This document shows, piece after piece, positions 44,189 to 55,175 of a stretch of 64,000 nt of DNA. The DNA comes from Xiphophorus maculatus. Its lineage: Eukaryota; Chordata; Actinopteri; Cyprinodontiformes; Poeciliidae. The position numbers were made by a program, and so were the translations under genes. The stretch is from NCBI RefSeq assembly GCF_002775205.1, contig NC_036461.1, positions 22,186,875-22,250,874 on the forward strand. The letters run 5' to 3'. Every line of letters begins with the position of its first letter. Within the stretch, counting starts at the first letter, position 1. The notes beneath the pieces were generated by a model. It was not told the DNA's origin and made no database searches. It saw only the letters and a program-made list of their open reading frames with translations.

Positions 44189-44639
44189 GTAAGATTTGTT
44201 ACGGTTGTCATTATTAGTAGGAGTGTGCTGTTGTTATTTACAGGTAGACTAGCTGAACACTGCTTCGCCTCTTTGTGTTGGGTTTGTGACAGGTTGGAGC
44301 TCTTAGCGTCTCACTCTGCGCTATTCCGATTCCAACTTGAATTTACGGGATCAAAGCTGCACAAACGGCGCAGAGGCTGCGGCTCAATCTTATCGCAGTC
44401 CGTGCGCATTTTGTGCGTCATTATATTCTCGTGTCCGCTTGGTTCGGTGGACGAGATTCGGACACCCTTCTGATGGTGGTTTATGTTTTCAGGAAAAACT
44501 GACCCGGGGTTTTGAAAATAACACACATTCGAATGCATTGTCTCGTTTATGTTGATCGGGTTGAGCTAAAACGTTTCTTTTAGTAGTTAAAGTCCCACTT
44601 TTGGTTCCAGGGAGGGAGAAAAAAACGTGGAAAACGCAC

Positions 44640-44800
44640 GAACCGCGAATATATGGGGAATGTGGCTGAAGTTTAATTATGCAGGTATAGACTCCAATTA
44701 GGAGACGTCTTTAATTATCTTTATGTGTGCGTTAAAGGATTGGTTCAGCTTCTATTCGTGATAAATAAATCATGCAATAGAAAATTATAGTGATTGTTTT
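44640..44800. promoter_or_regulatory. Candidate intronic enhancer with clustered homeodomain/POU motifs
   Basis: Within 50 bases lie TTTAATTATGCA (44,672-44,683, POU/homeodomain type), CCAATTAGGAG (about 44,694-44,704) and TTTAATTATC (44,710-44,719), followed by GATAAATAAATCATGC. It is less than 600 bp into intron 1. Clustering is visible; enhancer activity is inference. Confidence 0.35.
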
Positions 44801-45114
44801 CAGAAAGTGTACAGCGCCATGGCATCCTCCACTGGGTGGGTGAAGCTGTCTCCTCTCTGCAGCGGTGACGTCTTCCCGGGCCCCCCTCCTCTCTGTGGCC
44901 CCTCCATTCCTCTTTCATATTCTCCGATTTTCCTTGATCCAAGTTTCTCCAGAAAGCTGCAATTTTCCCCCCGTTTTTCCATCTCTTACATGTAAGGTTT
45001 CTGCTCCCCCCGACAGCAACACAAACACTAATAAAACTATTTGTTAGAAATTCACCAAAAACTCTGCTGTAACTGTTTGCTCTTATTTAATTCTGGTAGA
45101 GTTTAGGCGATATG

Positions 45115-45145
<31 letters not shown>

Positions 45146-46379
45146 CTTCTCAGCTAAATTACATTTAAAATTGCTCTAGTTTTCAAAACGTTCAGATAGA
45201 AGAGTTAAATTCTGGCTATTTAAAAAAAAAAAATTAATCAACTGAATTAATTTATTTCTCCAAAGTTCTAATTGTTTCTTCTTTACAGGCTTAAACGTGT
45301 GTGGGAGGGTGGAAAAAAGAACAGTAAACAGTCTTTGTCACGTTATGTTTTAATATTTAAACTGGAAGCAGAAAACCTGCTGAATCAACAGTTTGACAGC
45401 CTATATTTAACTCTTTTTTTATGTACAGAATCATCTTCCTCGACGTGTTTTTCAGACATTACAGCTCGGATCAATCAACAAGTTTCACCGCTGCAGAAAT
45501 GACTGCGCACAGCAAAGTTATCTGGATGCTCAGAATCCCTGGTTTCACACTGACTCCTGCTGGATCCTCAATAAGGACCAACAAGAACCTGAGCTCCTCA
45601 TGTTAAAAATGTTTTAAAAATTTAAAAAAAAGAGATAAAAAATGGGCACTGGTTTCGATAGGAGGTCTAAAATGTAACTAAAACAGTATTAGTTGTGCTG
45701 CAGTTTGCATTTTAATAAGTTCTAGTCAACATTTCTGGGTAGAGTTAGTAAGTTTAACAGCAAAAAAAAAAGAAGAAGTGCTTAAACGAGGGTACAACCA
45801 ATTTCTAAAAAGCTTCCTTCCCGTGCAGATGAGTTAAATTCTGACCGTTTTTGATCGCTCTTCCCGTCTGGCTTTTAATGGCATGTTTAAGAAGAATGTG
45901 TTGGTCATTAGGGAATCAAATGTTACTGAAACAGTGGTGAACGTATTAAATCTGTGTCAGTCGCAGCTGAACTGTGTCGTTTATTGGCAGCGGTTCAGTT
46001 TGACTTAAGAGTTTGACTTAAAAAGCTGGATGCAAGCTGAGATTCGTGCTTCAGCACAAAACCTTCTCAATCGTAAGCCAACTTTTCCAAAGTTAATACT
46101 TGCAACCCAACGTGAGCGGACTGAACTTGACTGAATTTGACTGAAATCCTGATCAGGATTTCTTGTCAAAATAAACCTCAGCCCCTACTGAACGTTATAT
46201 TTACAAAGTAAAATTCAGTGGCTTCAAAAAATCCGTTTTTATAGTGCAGGCTTCTGGACTGGATGGTTCTGACCACTCGGTCTGGCTCACGGTTCTGGCA
46301 AAGCCCAGAAAATGACTGGACTCCATAAGAGACCTGGATGCTGCAGCTGGAACGGATAATGACTGATTAACTGATTGTG

Positions 46380-46600
46380 TAAATGAATTTCACGTATCGA
46401 CCCGAGGAATGCCGCCCACCGGTTTACTCAGGCACATTTCGCTTCCAAATGTGAAACTAATTGCCTCTTTTTGTTGCCGGGATTGCTTTCAGTCACTCAT
46501 TTAGCTCGTGGTAATGGCGCTTCATCGTTTCTTGCTTTCTATTTATGAATTAGATGGCTTCAATGTTTCTTATTATAAGGAAAACGGCTGGTATCTGTCG
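46380..46600. promoter_or_regulatory. Candidate intronic regulatory stretch
   Basis: Repeat-free sequence with GAAACTAATTGCC, GGTAATGGCGCTTC, ATGAATTAGATGG and TTTGTTGCCGGGATTGC. Same reasoning and same limits as for the cluster near the promoter. Confidence 0.25.
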
Positions 46601-46904
46601 TTTTTGCACACTAAAACCAAGAGCTGTGACAGAATTTCAGCAATTTTATTGAACTGACACCTTATAATATATATGCATGCATTTTTTTGATATATATTAC
46701 AGCTACAAATTCAATGTATTTTTCATCTGGATTCTACGTGGCAGAGCATCGCAAAGCAGTAAATAGCTGTGAAATAGAAGGAAAATAAAATCCAAATAAA
46801 TAAAAAAAGAGAAAATCTGAAAAGTGTGTAGTGCATTTGCATTCTTGTGCAGCCTTTGCAAAGTAGCTCAAGTTCATGAATAGCTTCTGTAAGCACCAGT
46901 TTCT

Positions 46905-47095
46905 AATTCTTGTCACAGGTTGTCGATAGCTGTTAGGTTCGGACTTTGATTAGGCCATTGTAAACATGTCTGTTTAAATCTCCTGGGATTGGTCAGTGTT
47001 CAGCTCTGTTCTTCCTCTGATCAGCTGAAACAAATCAGCCCCACAGCATGGTACTGCCACTACCATTTCTCAGTATAGTTTCAGGGTGCGTTTTC
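46905..47095 (-). mobile_element. Tc1-like transposase fragment
   Basis: GGTTCGGACTTTGATTAGGCC is followed by CCCACAGCATGGTACTGCCAC, the complement of the NPIEN and KHGGG regions respectively, with the middle deleted. Confidence 0.5.
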
Positions 47096-47363
47096 CATCA
47101 CTTGAGTTTTGCAACTAAATTCATATTCATGAAAAATATAAATATGGTCACTTTACTAAAGTAATGGGCTGAGTCATTTGTTGCTAAAAGGCGAGTTATG
47201 CAAAAACAAAAAAAAACTTTGGGCAAAAAAAAAAAGCTGGCTTGGAACATTATTTTAGGAAGGTGACAACATGACGGGGTGTGTGTGTGTGTGAGGCAGC
47301 ATAGTTTGTAGGAGTGTTTATTGAGCCGCTGTGATTTAGTTAGTTGACGTCCTGTTCATTCTT

Positions 47364-47428
47364 CGTTGTGTGTGTGTGTGTGCGTGGGCGTGTGTGTGTG
47401 TGTGTGCGTGTGTGTGTGTGTGTGTGTG
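47364..47428. repeat. Imperfect (TG)n microsatellite
   Basis: TG/GC dinucleotide run with several CGTG interruptions; a short mirrored CA run follows at about 47,507-47,524. Confidence 0.9.
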
Positions 47429-49019
47429 AACATGTAGGCGTGTGTCAGCCTGAGGTGAGCCTGAATCTCCTCAGTCGGAGGTCTCTGTGCAGCCTGAAGC
47501 AGAAAGCACACACACACACACACCCTCCCCCTGCCTCTCAGCTGATCAATATCTCTTGTCGCTGAAGCCTGGCGCTCTGATATAGAGCTGTCTGAGTGGT
47601 TGGAGAAGCGACAGGTCAGGAAGGCGAGTGTTCATGACACAAAGCAGTTCTGATGTGAGGCTGATTCTGGTCTTTTTGGAACCTTGAAGCTTCATTTTCA
47701 CTCCAAGCGCCTCTTCAGCTGATGACTGCTGCCCAACTATTGGGTTTTCCTCCTGCTCTGGAGAAGTGTGACTCTGTTGAATTGATCCGCATTAAAGAGG
47801 CGGAGGAGGCGGTGGTGGGTAATAGTGACGGAGTTCTGAACAGTTCTCAAAGCCCCTTTTCTGCCTCTGAGCTTTAACAGTGAAAATAGTCACCGCTCTG
47901 GTTCTGTTTGTCTTTCCACGCTTTAAGACAATATTAGCGTAACAACTGCTTTTGAACTCCTCGCTGAGATCTAGTTTCAATAGAAGTTGATGAGTTTATC
48001 AGTAAAGATGCACCAATCAGGCGGTATGGATTTCCGATTTTTAAATTTTTTTATTTTTTCAAAGTTTTGGGGGTTTTCTACTATGTTTCACATGCTGCAC
48101 TTTTTTTAAAAAGAGGATTGATTTATTAAATAGGGGAAAGAAAACGACTTTTTTTTTTTTTTTTTACATTTGACCTGCCGGTCAACGTTCAGAGCTGAGA
48201 AAGAAAAAGCCAGCTCCATGTCCGGTTGTTGCGTCTCTGTTTGTCTCGTAACGGTTGGTGAGAAGTTCCTCTGTAGTCAAAAGAAGACTTGAAGCAGTCG
48301 CTCCTCTTCCAGGGAACGAGGATTTGTCTCAACTTAACGCCATCTGTCACGCGCAACACTTGCTTTCTCCTCCACGTCTTCATCTAAACTACCTCCGTTA
48401 GTCAATCAGAGCTGTTACTGCCTCACGTGGCTGAGAGGCTGCCACGCAACTTGTCCAAACAGATCTCTGAAGTCACGCCGAATGTATATGTAAAGAAAAG
48501 CTAAGATTATTCAATTTTTATTATTGCAGCGTGGATGTTTCTGTGCTTGCCAAAGCGAACAAAAGCAGCGGCGTTTAGTTAGTGGCGCACGCGGGGTCTT
48601 ATCACAAACCAACGATGGGCTTTGAGGAGAGAAGGAGAGGTGTGGAGAATATGAAAGGCTGCGGGATGTGCAAGCATGAAAGGTGTAGTGCTTAGATTAG
48701 GACGGTGTGTGTGTGTGGGTGTTCGGTGTGTGTCTTGCTAAGTGGTCTAAGTTGGTGTTTTCTGTGCAGAAAACTGATAAAGTTCAACCAAAGTCTCACA
48801 GTTTGTGCTGAGTAAGGAATGTGTTCCTCTGCAGGGAAAGAAAAACAGCGCGTTAGGAGGAAAGACAACACAAGCTTTTCTCTGGACTGTGTGTGTGTGT
48901 GTGTAGAAAACACACCTGTATGTGCGCACCAAAGTGTTGGTGTGTCTTTATGAGACTTTGTGGCTTTTCTTTGCTGATTCAAGTGATGCTCAGTAGAAAG
49001 GTTGGTGTCCGTTTTTAAC

Positions 49020-49480
49020 AAGGGAAATACAAAAGCAATTCCAGCACCTTGTAAAACGTATTCACACCTCTGGACCTTCTCCACTGTAGCTCATAAATGT
49101 GAAGTGGGAGGAAAACAATTCAGGGTTTTCTTCTGTGTCTGTTAACATCAATTACCAAGTCTTGCTCAATTCTCAATTGCAATTTAGCTCTGGGCTTTGA
49201 CTGAGCCATTCTGAACTGTTCACATGTTTCAGTCCAAAACATTAAGTCCAGTTTAACTCTGGCTGGAAGGTGAACTTGCTCCTGGTCTCAGTTTTTTGTA
49301 GGTTTTCCTCCATTCAGCTTTTGTGGTGGAAGCCCAGCATCCCCACAGCATTATGTTGCCGCCACCATGTTTCACAGTGCGCTCAAACACAGCATTTTCA
49401 TAAGCCAAAGAGTAACATTTGGATTCAGTCTGAGCAGACCACTTTCTTTCATGCGTCTGCTTGTTCTTCTACATAGCAAA
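49020..49480 (-). pseudogene. Tc1/mariner-like remnant, near full span but decayed
   Basis: In order: the terminus CACCTTGTAAAACGTATTCACACC, ATGTGAAGTGGGAGGAAAAC, then the complement of transposase motifs (CTGGGCTTTGACTGAGCCATTC; GGCTGGAAGGTGAACTTGCTCC; CATCCCCACAGCATTATGTTGCC; CAGTCTGAGCAGACCACTTTC). Multiple deletions and stops. Confidence 0.6.
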
Positions 49481-49686
49481 AAGGAAACTTTCTGCTTTAA
49501 AAAGTTTCCTGTTTAAAGGGAACGATTTCATTTCCTATTTAAAGAGACCTTTAAATAGTACTCCTTCATTCTTTCCTTTAAAAGCAGTTTTCTTTTTGCT
49601 ATTCTTCATGATGTGGAAAACCTTAAATGAATATGTTTGCAAAACACTTAAACAGTGATGTAGAGCTGATAAATATAAAACAAAAT

Positions 49687-49800
49687 TAGGAATGCACAAT
49701 ATTAGTATTGGTATTGGCTGATTTCTTTTTGGGGGATTTTTTTAATACATTGGTATCAGTTTGATAAGTAAAACTGGACTGATATTAATAACCCATATTT
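49687..49800. mobile_element. hAT-like MITE fragment
   Basis: TTAGGAATGCACAATATTAG and GGTATTGGCTGATTTC resemble the left end of the MITE at 37,132-37,568. The right half is missing. Confidence 0.5.
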
Positions 49801-49857
49801 ATTAATATCTTGTTGATGTTTGTATTGTAGGAGGAGCAGAAGGGATTGGTCAGGGGG

Positions 49858-50178
49858 CTTCGGTTTGGTCAATACAACGAAAACAAACGCGCAAGTTTAG
49901 CGCTAGCGGGAGAAATGTCTATTGTTTTTTTTACCAAAGTCATAGGAGAAAACCTAAAATTGCTCAAATCTGACGCCACTTTATTTTCATTAACATTTTG
50001 CGAAGAAGGAAGTTGCGCTCATGTCTGTTTCTGAGGTATTCATGTTGTTTCCTCCAGTTGTTCTTGCTGCAGCACCACCACAGGCGAGGAGGGGAACAGG
50101 TTTTTTTAAAAGGCTTGGTTTGTTTGACACAGTACAGTGTGAAAAATGGCCCCCAGTCAAACAGAGTCTACCGGAGTG
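49858..50178 (-). mobile_element. Family C MITE, copy 3 (partial)
   Basis: Inverted relative to copy 1. Landmarks: GCGCTAGCGGGAGAAATG, GAAGAAGGAAGTTGCGCTC, GAGGTATTCATGTTGTTTCC, GCAGCACCACCACAGGC and CAGTCAAACAGAGTCTACCGG. One end is missing. Confidence 0.7.
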
Positions 50179-51146
50179 TGATGTGAGAAAACAGCCTAGC
50201 CTAGCGAAATATTTAGCTGTTAACTTGGAAGCCGTCTTGAATGAAAATGCAACACATATTTAAATGACACAGAAAATAAAAGTTTTCTAATTTTTAACAC
50301 AACAGACTAAAACATCTCTGTTGCACCTCTCTGTTCTGTACTTGCAGTCTTGTCATAAAACATGTGAGAACCAGTAGTCTAGAGCATTCTAAGCATGGAG
50401 GGAGACCAGCTAAGGTTAAAGCTACCGGTGGTAGTAAGACTGCTCGGACTGGGCGGTTTGTACTTTGCTTTTTTTGGGCACTTCACTCAGAGCATTCGGT
50501 ACATTCCAGCCTCTCCCCGCTTAGACAAACAGAGGGCAGAGCTCTTCATCATCCCGCTCTGTACCTGCCGTGTCTCTGCCTCCCTCCTGCTTATCACACT
50601 TAACTCACACTGACTTCTAAACTTGGGTATTAATGCTGGACGAGCCGCAGATTCTCATCAATCAGCTGCCAGACAACAGAGAGGAATTTCCCCCAAGCAG
50701 GAGCGGAGTCCTGCGAATGGTTATTTAGCTTCAAAAACACAAATCCGCTCTATTAGCGCAGTTTTGAAGATGACTTAATAAACTAGTTTTGGAGGTTTTT
50801 TTGGGGCTGTTTTTTTTGTCTGAGTCGAATCTATGCTAACCCACCTCAGCAGTCAGAAGTGCCGCAAGAGCAAAACAGCGAGGAGAGATTTCCACTCTAA
50901 TCTTGAAAATCTGTACAGAATGTTATGTCAAAATATTGGATGGCGCGTACAGAGCCCGCGGCGTTTCTCCAGCTTTTGGTTCGACGTGATGTTGATTCTC
51001 TCGCAACGAACACCCAGACGTCTGAACGGCTTGATTTTCTGACTCCATGTTTGTCGTTTTCTTTTTTCTCTCTCTTTTTTTTAAAGGTCGGAGGCGGGAA
51101 GTGGTCGGACCCTCTTTTGTCTGCGGCCGGCGTTCAGCGAGACAGC

Positions 51147-51173
51147 ATGCGGATGGTGGAGGATGGGCCCTGA
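51147..51173 (+). promoter_or_regulatory. Upstream ORF overlapping the first in-frame start
   Basis: ATG at 51,147 opens eight codons (MRMVEDGP) and stops at 51,171-51,173. The stop overlaps the alternative in-frame start at 51,163 in a different frame. Such an arrangement usually reduces initiation at 51,163 and can favour the downstream start at 51,223. Confidence 0.6.
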
Positions 51174-51222
51174 GTTGGAGTCGGTCCGTGCTGCTCTGCG
51201 TCGGGCCCCTCCGTCCAGAGGA

Positions 51223-51310
51223 ATGACGGCTGTGTGGTGCTCACTCTGGCTCTCCCTCCTGCTGCCGCTCTGCGTCTCACCGGCCAGGCTGCCCACCGCT
51301 CAGCCCACAG
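51223..51310 (+). CDS. N-terminal coding segment of a secreted or membrane protein; FGFR1/2-like architecture
   Basis: 29 codons plus one base, continuing past the window. The peptide has a short n-region (MTAVW), a hydrophobic core (SLWLSLLLPLCV) and a c-region giving a likely cleavage Ala21|Arg22, then RLPTAQPT before the phase-1 junction. An in-frame ATG at 51,163 (A at -3, G at +4) would add 20 residues (MGPELESV...) and bury the signal sequence; 51,223 is preferred because it leaves a normal signal peptide. FGFR1 and FGFR2 genes share this layout: non-coding exon 1, long intron, signal-peptide exon with Ala21|Arg22, phase-1 exit. FGF receptors are plasma-membrane tyrosine kinases for FGF ligands. 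Many other Ig-domain receptors also have phase-1 signal exons, so the family is a hypothesis, about one in three. Confidence 0.6.
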
Positions 51311-51784
51311 GTAGGATACGGGGCCCCGCCCTCTGTTATCTCTGGTGCCACTGATGGAGCTGTTTAAGAAAACAAGCAGAAAAACACAAATCTACATTTT
51401 AATTGCTGCTTTTGCTAAGATGAGTGGCTTGTCTGAATTGCTAACATTGGAGGTCAGGGTTTCCCCCAGAAAACTTGCTAAGTCTGGTCACCAGTGGCCC
51501 ACCCACCATGTTGTTGTGTTAATATTAAAAGTTGGCTGGAAACATACAGTATATGCTCTCTCATCAGTCTCACTGCGCTCTCAGGGCAAACCTCTATAAG
51601 TTGCACTTGTACAGGTTTGCGTTGAGCGAGCCAAGCAAACGCTGAGGCTTTTATTCTTGTTACTGGTTACTGGTACGTAAATAAAAATTTAAAAAACTTT
51701 TCAAATAAACAAGTGCTTAGCCTGGTGGGGCTTGTAAAGCCTGGTGACCTGCCAGGCTTATAATACACTGGGTAAAACATATAG

Positions 51785-51983
51785 TTGTTGACTTTTTGTC
51801 ACGTCACAACCACAAATTTCAGTGCAGTTTATTTGTCCCCATGGTGAAACATGGTGGTGGCAGCATCATGTTGTGAGTATGAAGCCCTATGAGAACAATT
51901 GTCACTTTCTTCACAGCCTGTCAAGGTCCAGATGTAAAACTAATTAAGAATCTGTGACAAGTGAAACGCACTCCATCCGTAAT
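51785..51983 (+). pseudogene. Tc1-like remnant, left part, split by later insertions
   Basis: The terminus TTTTGTCACGTCACAACCACA is followed directly by CATGGTGAAACATGGTGGTG and GCAGCATCATGTTG, encoding the [10 protein letters not shown] box, so the first half of the transposase is deleted. The matching right end is at 52,910-52,975. Confidence 0.6.
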
Positions 51984-52475
51984 ACAAGGCAAGGCAACTT
52001 TATTTATACAGCACCTTTCAGCCCAAGCCAATTCGAAGTGCTTGTACAAGAAAGTTAAAAACAACATACAACAAGAAGATAGTAATAAAAAAAATCAAGC
52101 AGATTAAAAATGGACAAAGTAAACATTAAAAATTTTAAATATAGTCAATGAATAGAATTAAAAAATGTAAGAACAGGCAACTTCAAATAAGAAGGTTTTT
52201 AACTTTGTTTTACGTAAACTCAAAGTAGGGGCAGTTTTATAATGAGCAGGATGTTTATTCCAGAGCGCTGGAGCATAAAAACTAAAAACTGCTTCACCAT
52301 GTTTAGTTCTGACTCTCGGAATAGTTAGTAGGTTTAATTCTGATGATCTTAGAGGTCTGAGTGGTATACAGGGTTGAAGAAGATCAGAAATGTTGTCTGG
52401 GTTTTTATTACAAAGTGCTTTGTAAACTGTTAAGGAGATTTTAAATTCTACAGATTTAATTTGACAAATTGGGCT
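51984..52475 (+). mobile_element. Non-LTR-like interspersed repeat, copy 3 (longest)
   Basis: GGCAACTTTATTTATACAGC, CAGCCCAAGCCAATTCGAAG, GGATGTTTATTCCAGAGCGC, GCTTCACCATGTTTAGTTC and ACAAAGTGCTTTGTAAACTG follow the order of the shorter copies at 5,701 and 33,329. It sits inside the split Tc1-like remnant. Confidence 0.65.
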
Positions 52476-52494
52476 AAAACTTAAGAGGTTTCCA

Positions 52495-52905
52495 GGGCTT
52501 GAAACGATTAATCAGATTAATCGTGATAAATTGGTTATTGAAATAATCATCACCTAGTTTAGAAGTCGATTTATCGTTAACTGGAGTATACGGGCTCAAA
52601 GAAAGAAAATTTGCTTAAAGAACAACACACTCTGAGCAGCAAACAAGTTAAAACTGTACAAACATTTTAGGCAATTAAATATTTATTTTCTTATTTTAAA
52701 AAAATCAATAGTTATTTGTTTATTCGCATCTTTCAATGTATTTCTAACATTTCATAAAAAAGTTTAAATGGTTAAATGAAAAAATATGCATGATGTGATT
52801 TTTTTTTTAACCTGATTAATCGATTAATCATGATAAAAATCTAATATTCTATTGATTATGTTAATGAAATAAATAATGGTTAGTTGCAGTCATTAGTGCA
52901 TTCTT
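52495..52905. mobile_element. hAT-like MITE with TTAATCGATTAATC ends
   Basis: GGGCTTGAAACGATTAATCAG on the left and CTGATTAATCGATTAATC with GGTTAGTTGCAGTC on the right are recognisable ends of a fish MITE class. AT-rich interior. It also lies inside the split Tc1-like remnant. Confidence 0.55.
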
Positions 52906-52909
52906 GTAA

Positions 52910-52975
52910 CACGTTTTTTGATTGTTTAATGTGACAAAAGGGGGACACTCACAGAGGTGTGAATACTTTGCAGCC
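52910..52975 (+). mobile_element. Right terminus of the split Tc1-like remnant
   Basis: GATTGTTTAATGTGACAAAAG and GAGGTGTGAATACTTTGCAGCC are the terminus expected for the element starting at 51,785. Confidence 0.5.
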
Positions 52976-53079
52976 ATTCTAAATGTTAAGTTTTTGGACA
53001 CTTCACACTGAGCAGCTTCTTCATCCCCGTCACATCTCAGCGCTCCGCCAACTTCAAATAAACAAAAATGTTTCAGAAG

Positions 53080-53780
53080 ACATTTATTGTTTATGTAAAT
53101 GTGTTCTTCTTTTTGATTCCCCCAGCGGGATTTAATTGGACTGTTTTTGGTTTGCTGAGCTCAGTGTGATTTCTCTCTTCTTCTTTTTTTTTTTTCCTCT
53201 TTGTTCTCGAGGCGCAGACATTGCCCAGAGATCAATCCAAAGTAAACGTCAACTGTGTTTTCTTTAATCTCTCCATATTGCGCAAAAAAGCCCCAAACAG
53301 AGCGCTGTAATCTTTTTTTTTTTTTTTTCCTGAGGCATTAGCCAAGAGTTATTTTTTCCCTCCTTCCCGCACCCCTTACCCCTTCTCTCTCACTCTCTCT
53401 TCTCTTTATTTTCTTCTCTTTAAGTCAAAAGCCATTTGAAGCAATCTTTTGTCACTCTTCACATGCTGCAGTTGCATTTAGAAAGAAGAGGGCTTGTGTG
53501 TTTTCTGGAGAGGATCCAGATTTGTCTTTCCCACTTTGTTCACGTGTGTGTAGGAACACGTCGGGGCTATCTTCCAGATAACGCGGCTCACAGGAGGGGA
53601 CGTGGGTTGCATCTAATATGCTTTCATAATGTGTGTGTGTGTGTGTGATTGCGGAGTGAAAATCCTGACAGAGCGAGCTTTAGAAATATGATGTCATCTG
53701 AGGAATTCCATCACTACAAATGAAACGAGTAAAAAGCTGCTTGGGGCCTCTGACCTCATGATCAGCCCCAATGATACGAC
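53080..53780. promoter_or_regulatory. Candidate intronic regulatory DNA
   Basis: Repeat-poor apart from poly-T runs at 53,185-53,196 and 53,312-53,327 and a (GT)n tract at 53,630-53,648. ACATTTATTGTTTATGTAAATG (forkhead-like) and GGGATTTAATTGGACTG (homeodomain-like) are within 70 bp. Inference only. Confidence 0.2.
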
Positions 53781-54869
53781 AGAGCTGCTGTGATTCTGTG
53801 CATCTGCTGGTAAATCACGTTGGGCGTGGTTTTGTTTCTGCTTTTTCTTTTTTTAACTGCTTCATATTTTTGCAGAAATGCAGCAGAGACTCTGGGAAGT
53901 AGTTTCACGTCGCTGCTGGTTCGACACATGATGTGTGATGGTTCGCTTGACCTGATGTGGGTGAAAGTGTGTTTTCTGATGAAATGATGGGACTTTATCT
54001 CACTATCAGTGTCTCTATTGTTGGTTACTTTCAATTTGGTTGAAATGAAAGACACGGCCTGCATCGAAGATATTATCTCACGGATACTGTAAACCAGGCA
54101 GACAACTGTACACAAGCAATGGAACATAAAGGGGCCCTTTTAGAGATATTGCAGTGTGGCAATAAAGTTTCAGCTTAGAGATGAAAGTACAGAAATAAGC
54201 AACTTTTACAATAATACTTTGCCTTTTTTGTGACTCCAAATCTATTCAATAAAACATTCTGTGAATTTCTTCATAGAGCATATGTTAAATATTTGAAAGA
54301 AAGCTTGAGAAGCTGAGAAACCTAAAGCCATCACACCTTAATACACCACAGGCTGCCGTTTGTAAAGGAGCCAATCCAGGAGCGCCATTCATTTTCCTCG
54401 CCACTGATTGGCCGTGCCTCCAGGAGCAGAGACAAGGAAGACTGAGGATGTTAGCTTTTGCTGAATTGCCAAGACAATTTCCACTGAGTGTAGTAATGTG
54501 TATTAAGAAAGAGGCAAACAGTTCATTGACTTACGATTTAATGTTTATTAAAGGCTTATTTGTTTATAATTAGTTCCAACTGATTAACTAATAACGTCTG
54601 TTTAGACGTTATTTTAACATTGTTTTGCGGCCATCCAGAAGAGGTCATCGTTGGTCATCCTCAAGCAGAACCGGTTGATACAGAAATAAAGATGGCGGTG
54701 CCATACCAGAACAGGAAAGTAACAGCCCAAACAAAGTCCCGTTTGGGATGCTAAGTACGCTTTGTGTTCTGTTTTAAAATATAAACACTCAACAAGTTAT
54801 TCTTTCTTTTTCTATTCAGTAACCTAAGACGTTCCTGTTTTGTCTTAAGTTTAATAATGTGGGGAAAAA
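53781..54869. other. Unassigned intronic DNA
   Basis: A 121-codon minus-strand frame (53,762-54,127) has no domain or splice context. A perfect hairpin with 10-bp arms (AATAACGTCT) and a 4-nt loop is at 54,590-54,613. Nothing else recognised. Confidence 0.4.
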
Positions 54870-55115
54870 ACACAATTTATTGTTTATTCAGTCAGTATTT
54901 AATACAGCTTATACAAAACAATAAAATGTTTTTTTTTTTTTCAGGATTATGAAAAATGTTGCCTGTCAGGTTATAAAAAGACAGCTGTCCCTCGTGATAC
55001 AAGACAAAACTCAGGTTTTTGAGAAAATTGCAGCTTATCAATTAATCGTAAGCCAATTGATAAGATCAGTCAACTTTAGATTAACTCATTAATCGATAAC
55101 TTGCATCCCTAGTAT
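54870..55115. mobile_element. Probable TTAATCGA-type MITE fragment
   Basis: GCTTATCAATTAATCGTAAGCC and CTCATTAATCGATAACTTGC ending GCATCCCTAG, resembling the element at 52,495. The left boundary is uncertain. Confidence 0.4.
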
Positions 55116-55175
55116 TAAGGTGTACTGTGTGTGAGCTGTTAAAATAGGCAGCTAAGTGTTTTTAGAGGAGGCCTC

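Larger units (their letters stand above)
44189..51086 (+). other. Intron 1 of the plus-strand gene
   Basis: Bounded by a strong GTAAGA donor and a polypyrimidine tract (51,056-51,082) ending AAAG. It holds poly-T at 45,115-45,143, a perfect 20-bp palindrome at 46,143-46,162 (arm GAAATCCTGA), (TG)n tracts at 47,278-47,293 and 47,364-47,428, a short hairpin at 49,535-49,558, several decayed transposons listed separately, and candidate regulatory DNA. No further exon is supported. Confidence 0.55.
51087..51310 (+). other. Exon 2 (start codon and signal-peptide exon)
   Basis: 224 bp. The acceptor is a long pyrimidine run ending TTTTTTAAAG at 51,086; the donor is CCCACAG|GTAGGA at 51,310/51,311. 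The 5' portion is untranslated and contains an eight-codon upstream ORF (51,147-51,173). Downstream coding sequence leaves the exon in phase 1 (one base of the next codon). No further exon of this gene is visible before the window ends. Confidence 0.7.

Noticed and set aside
51163..51310. Upstream ATG as the main start
   Set aside because: It would add 20 mostly polar and basic residues before the signal sequence and is overlapped by an upstream ORF; kept as an alternative only.
53762..54127. 121-codon minus-strand frame
   Set aside because: No homology recognised and no promoter, exon or poly-A context inside the plus-strand intron.
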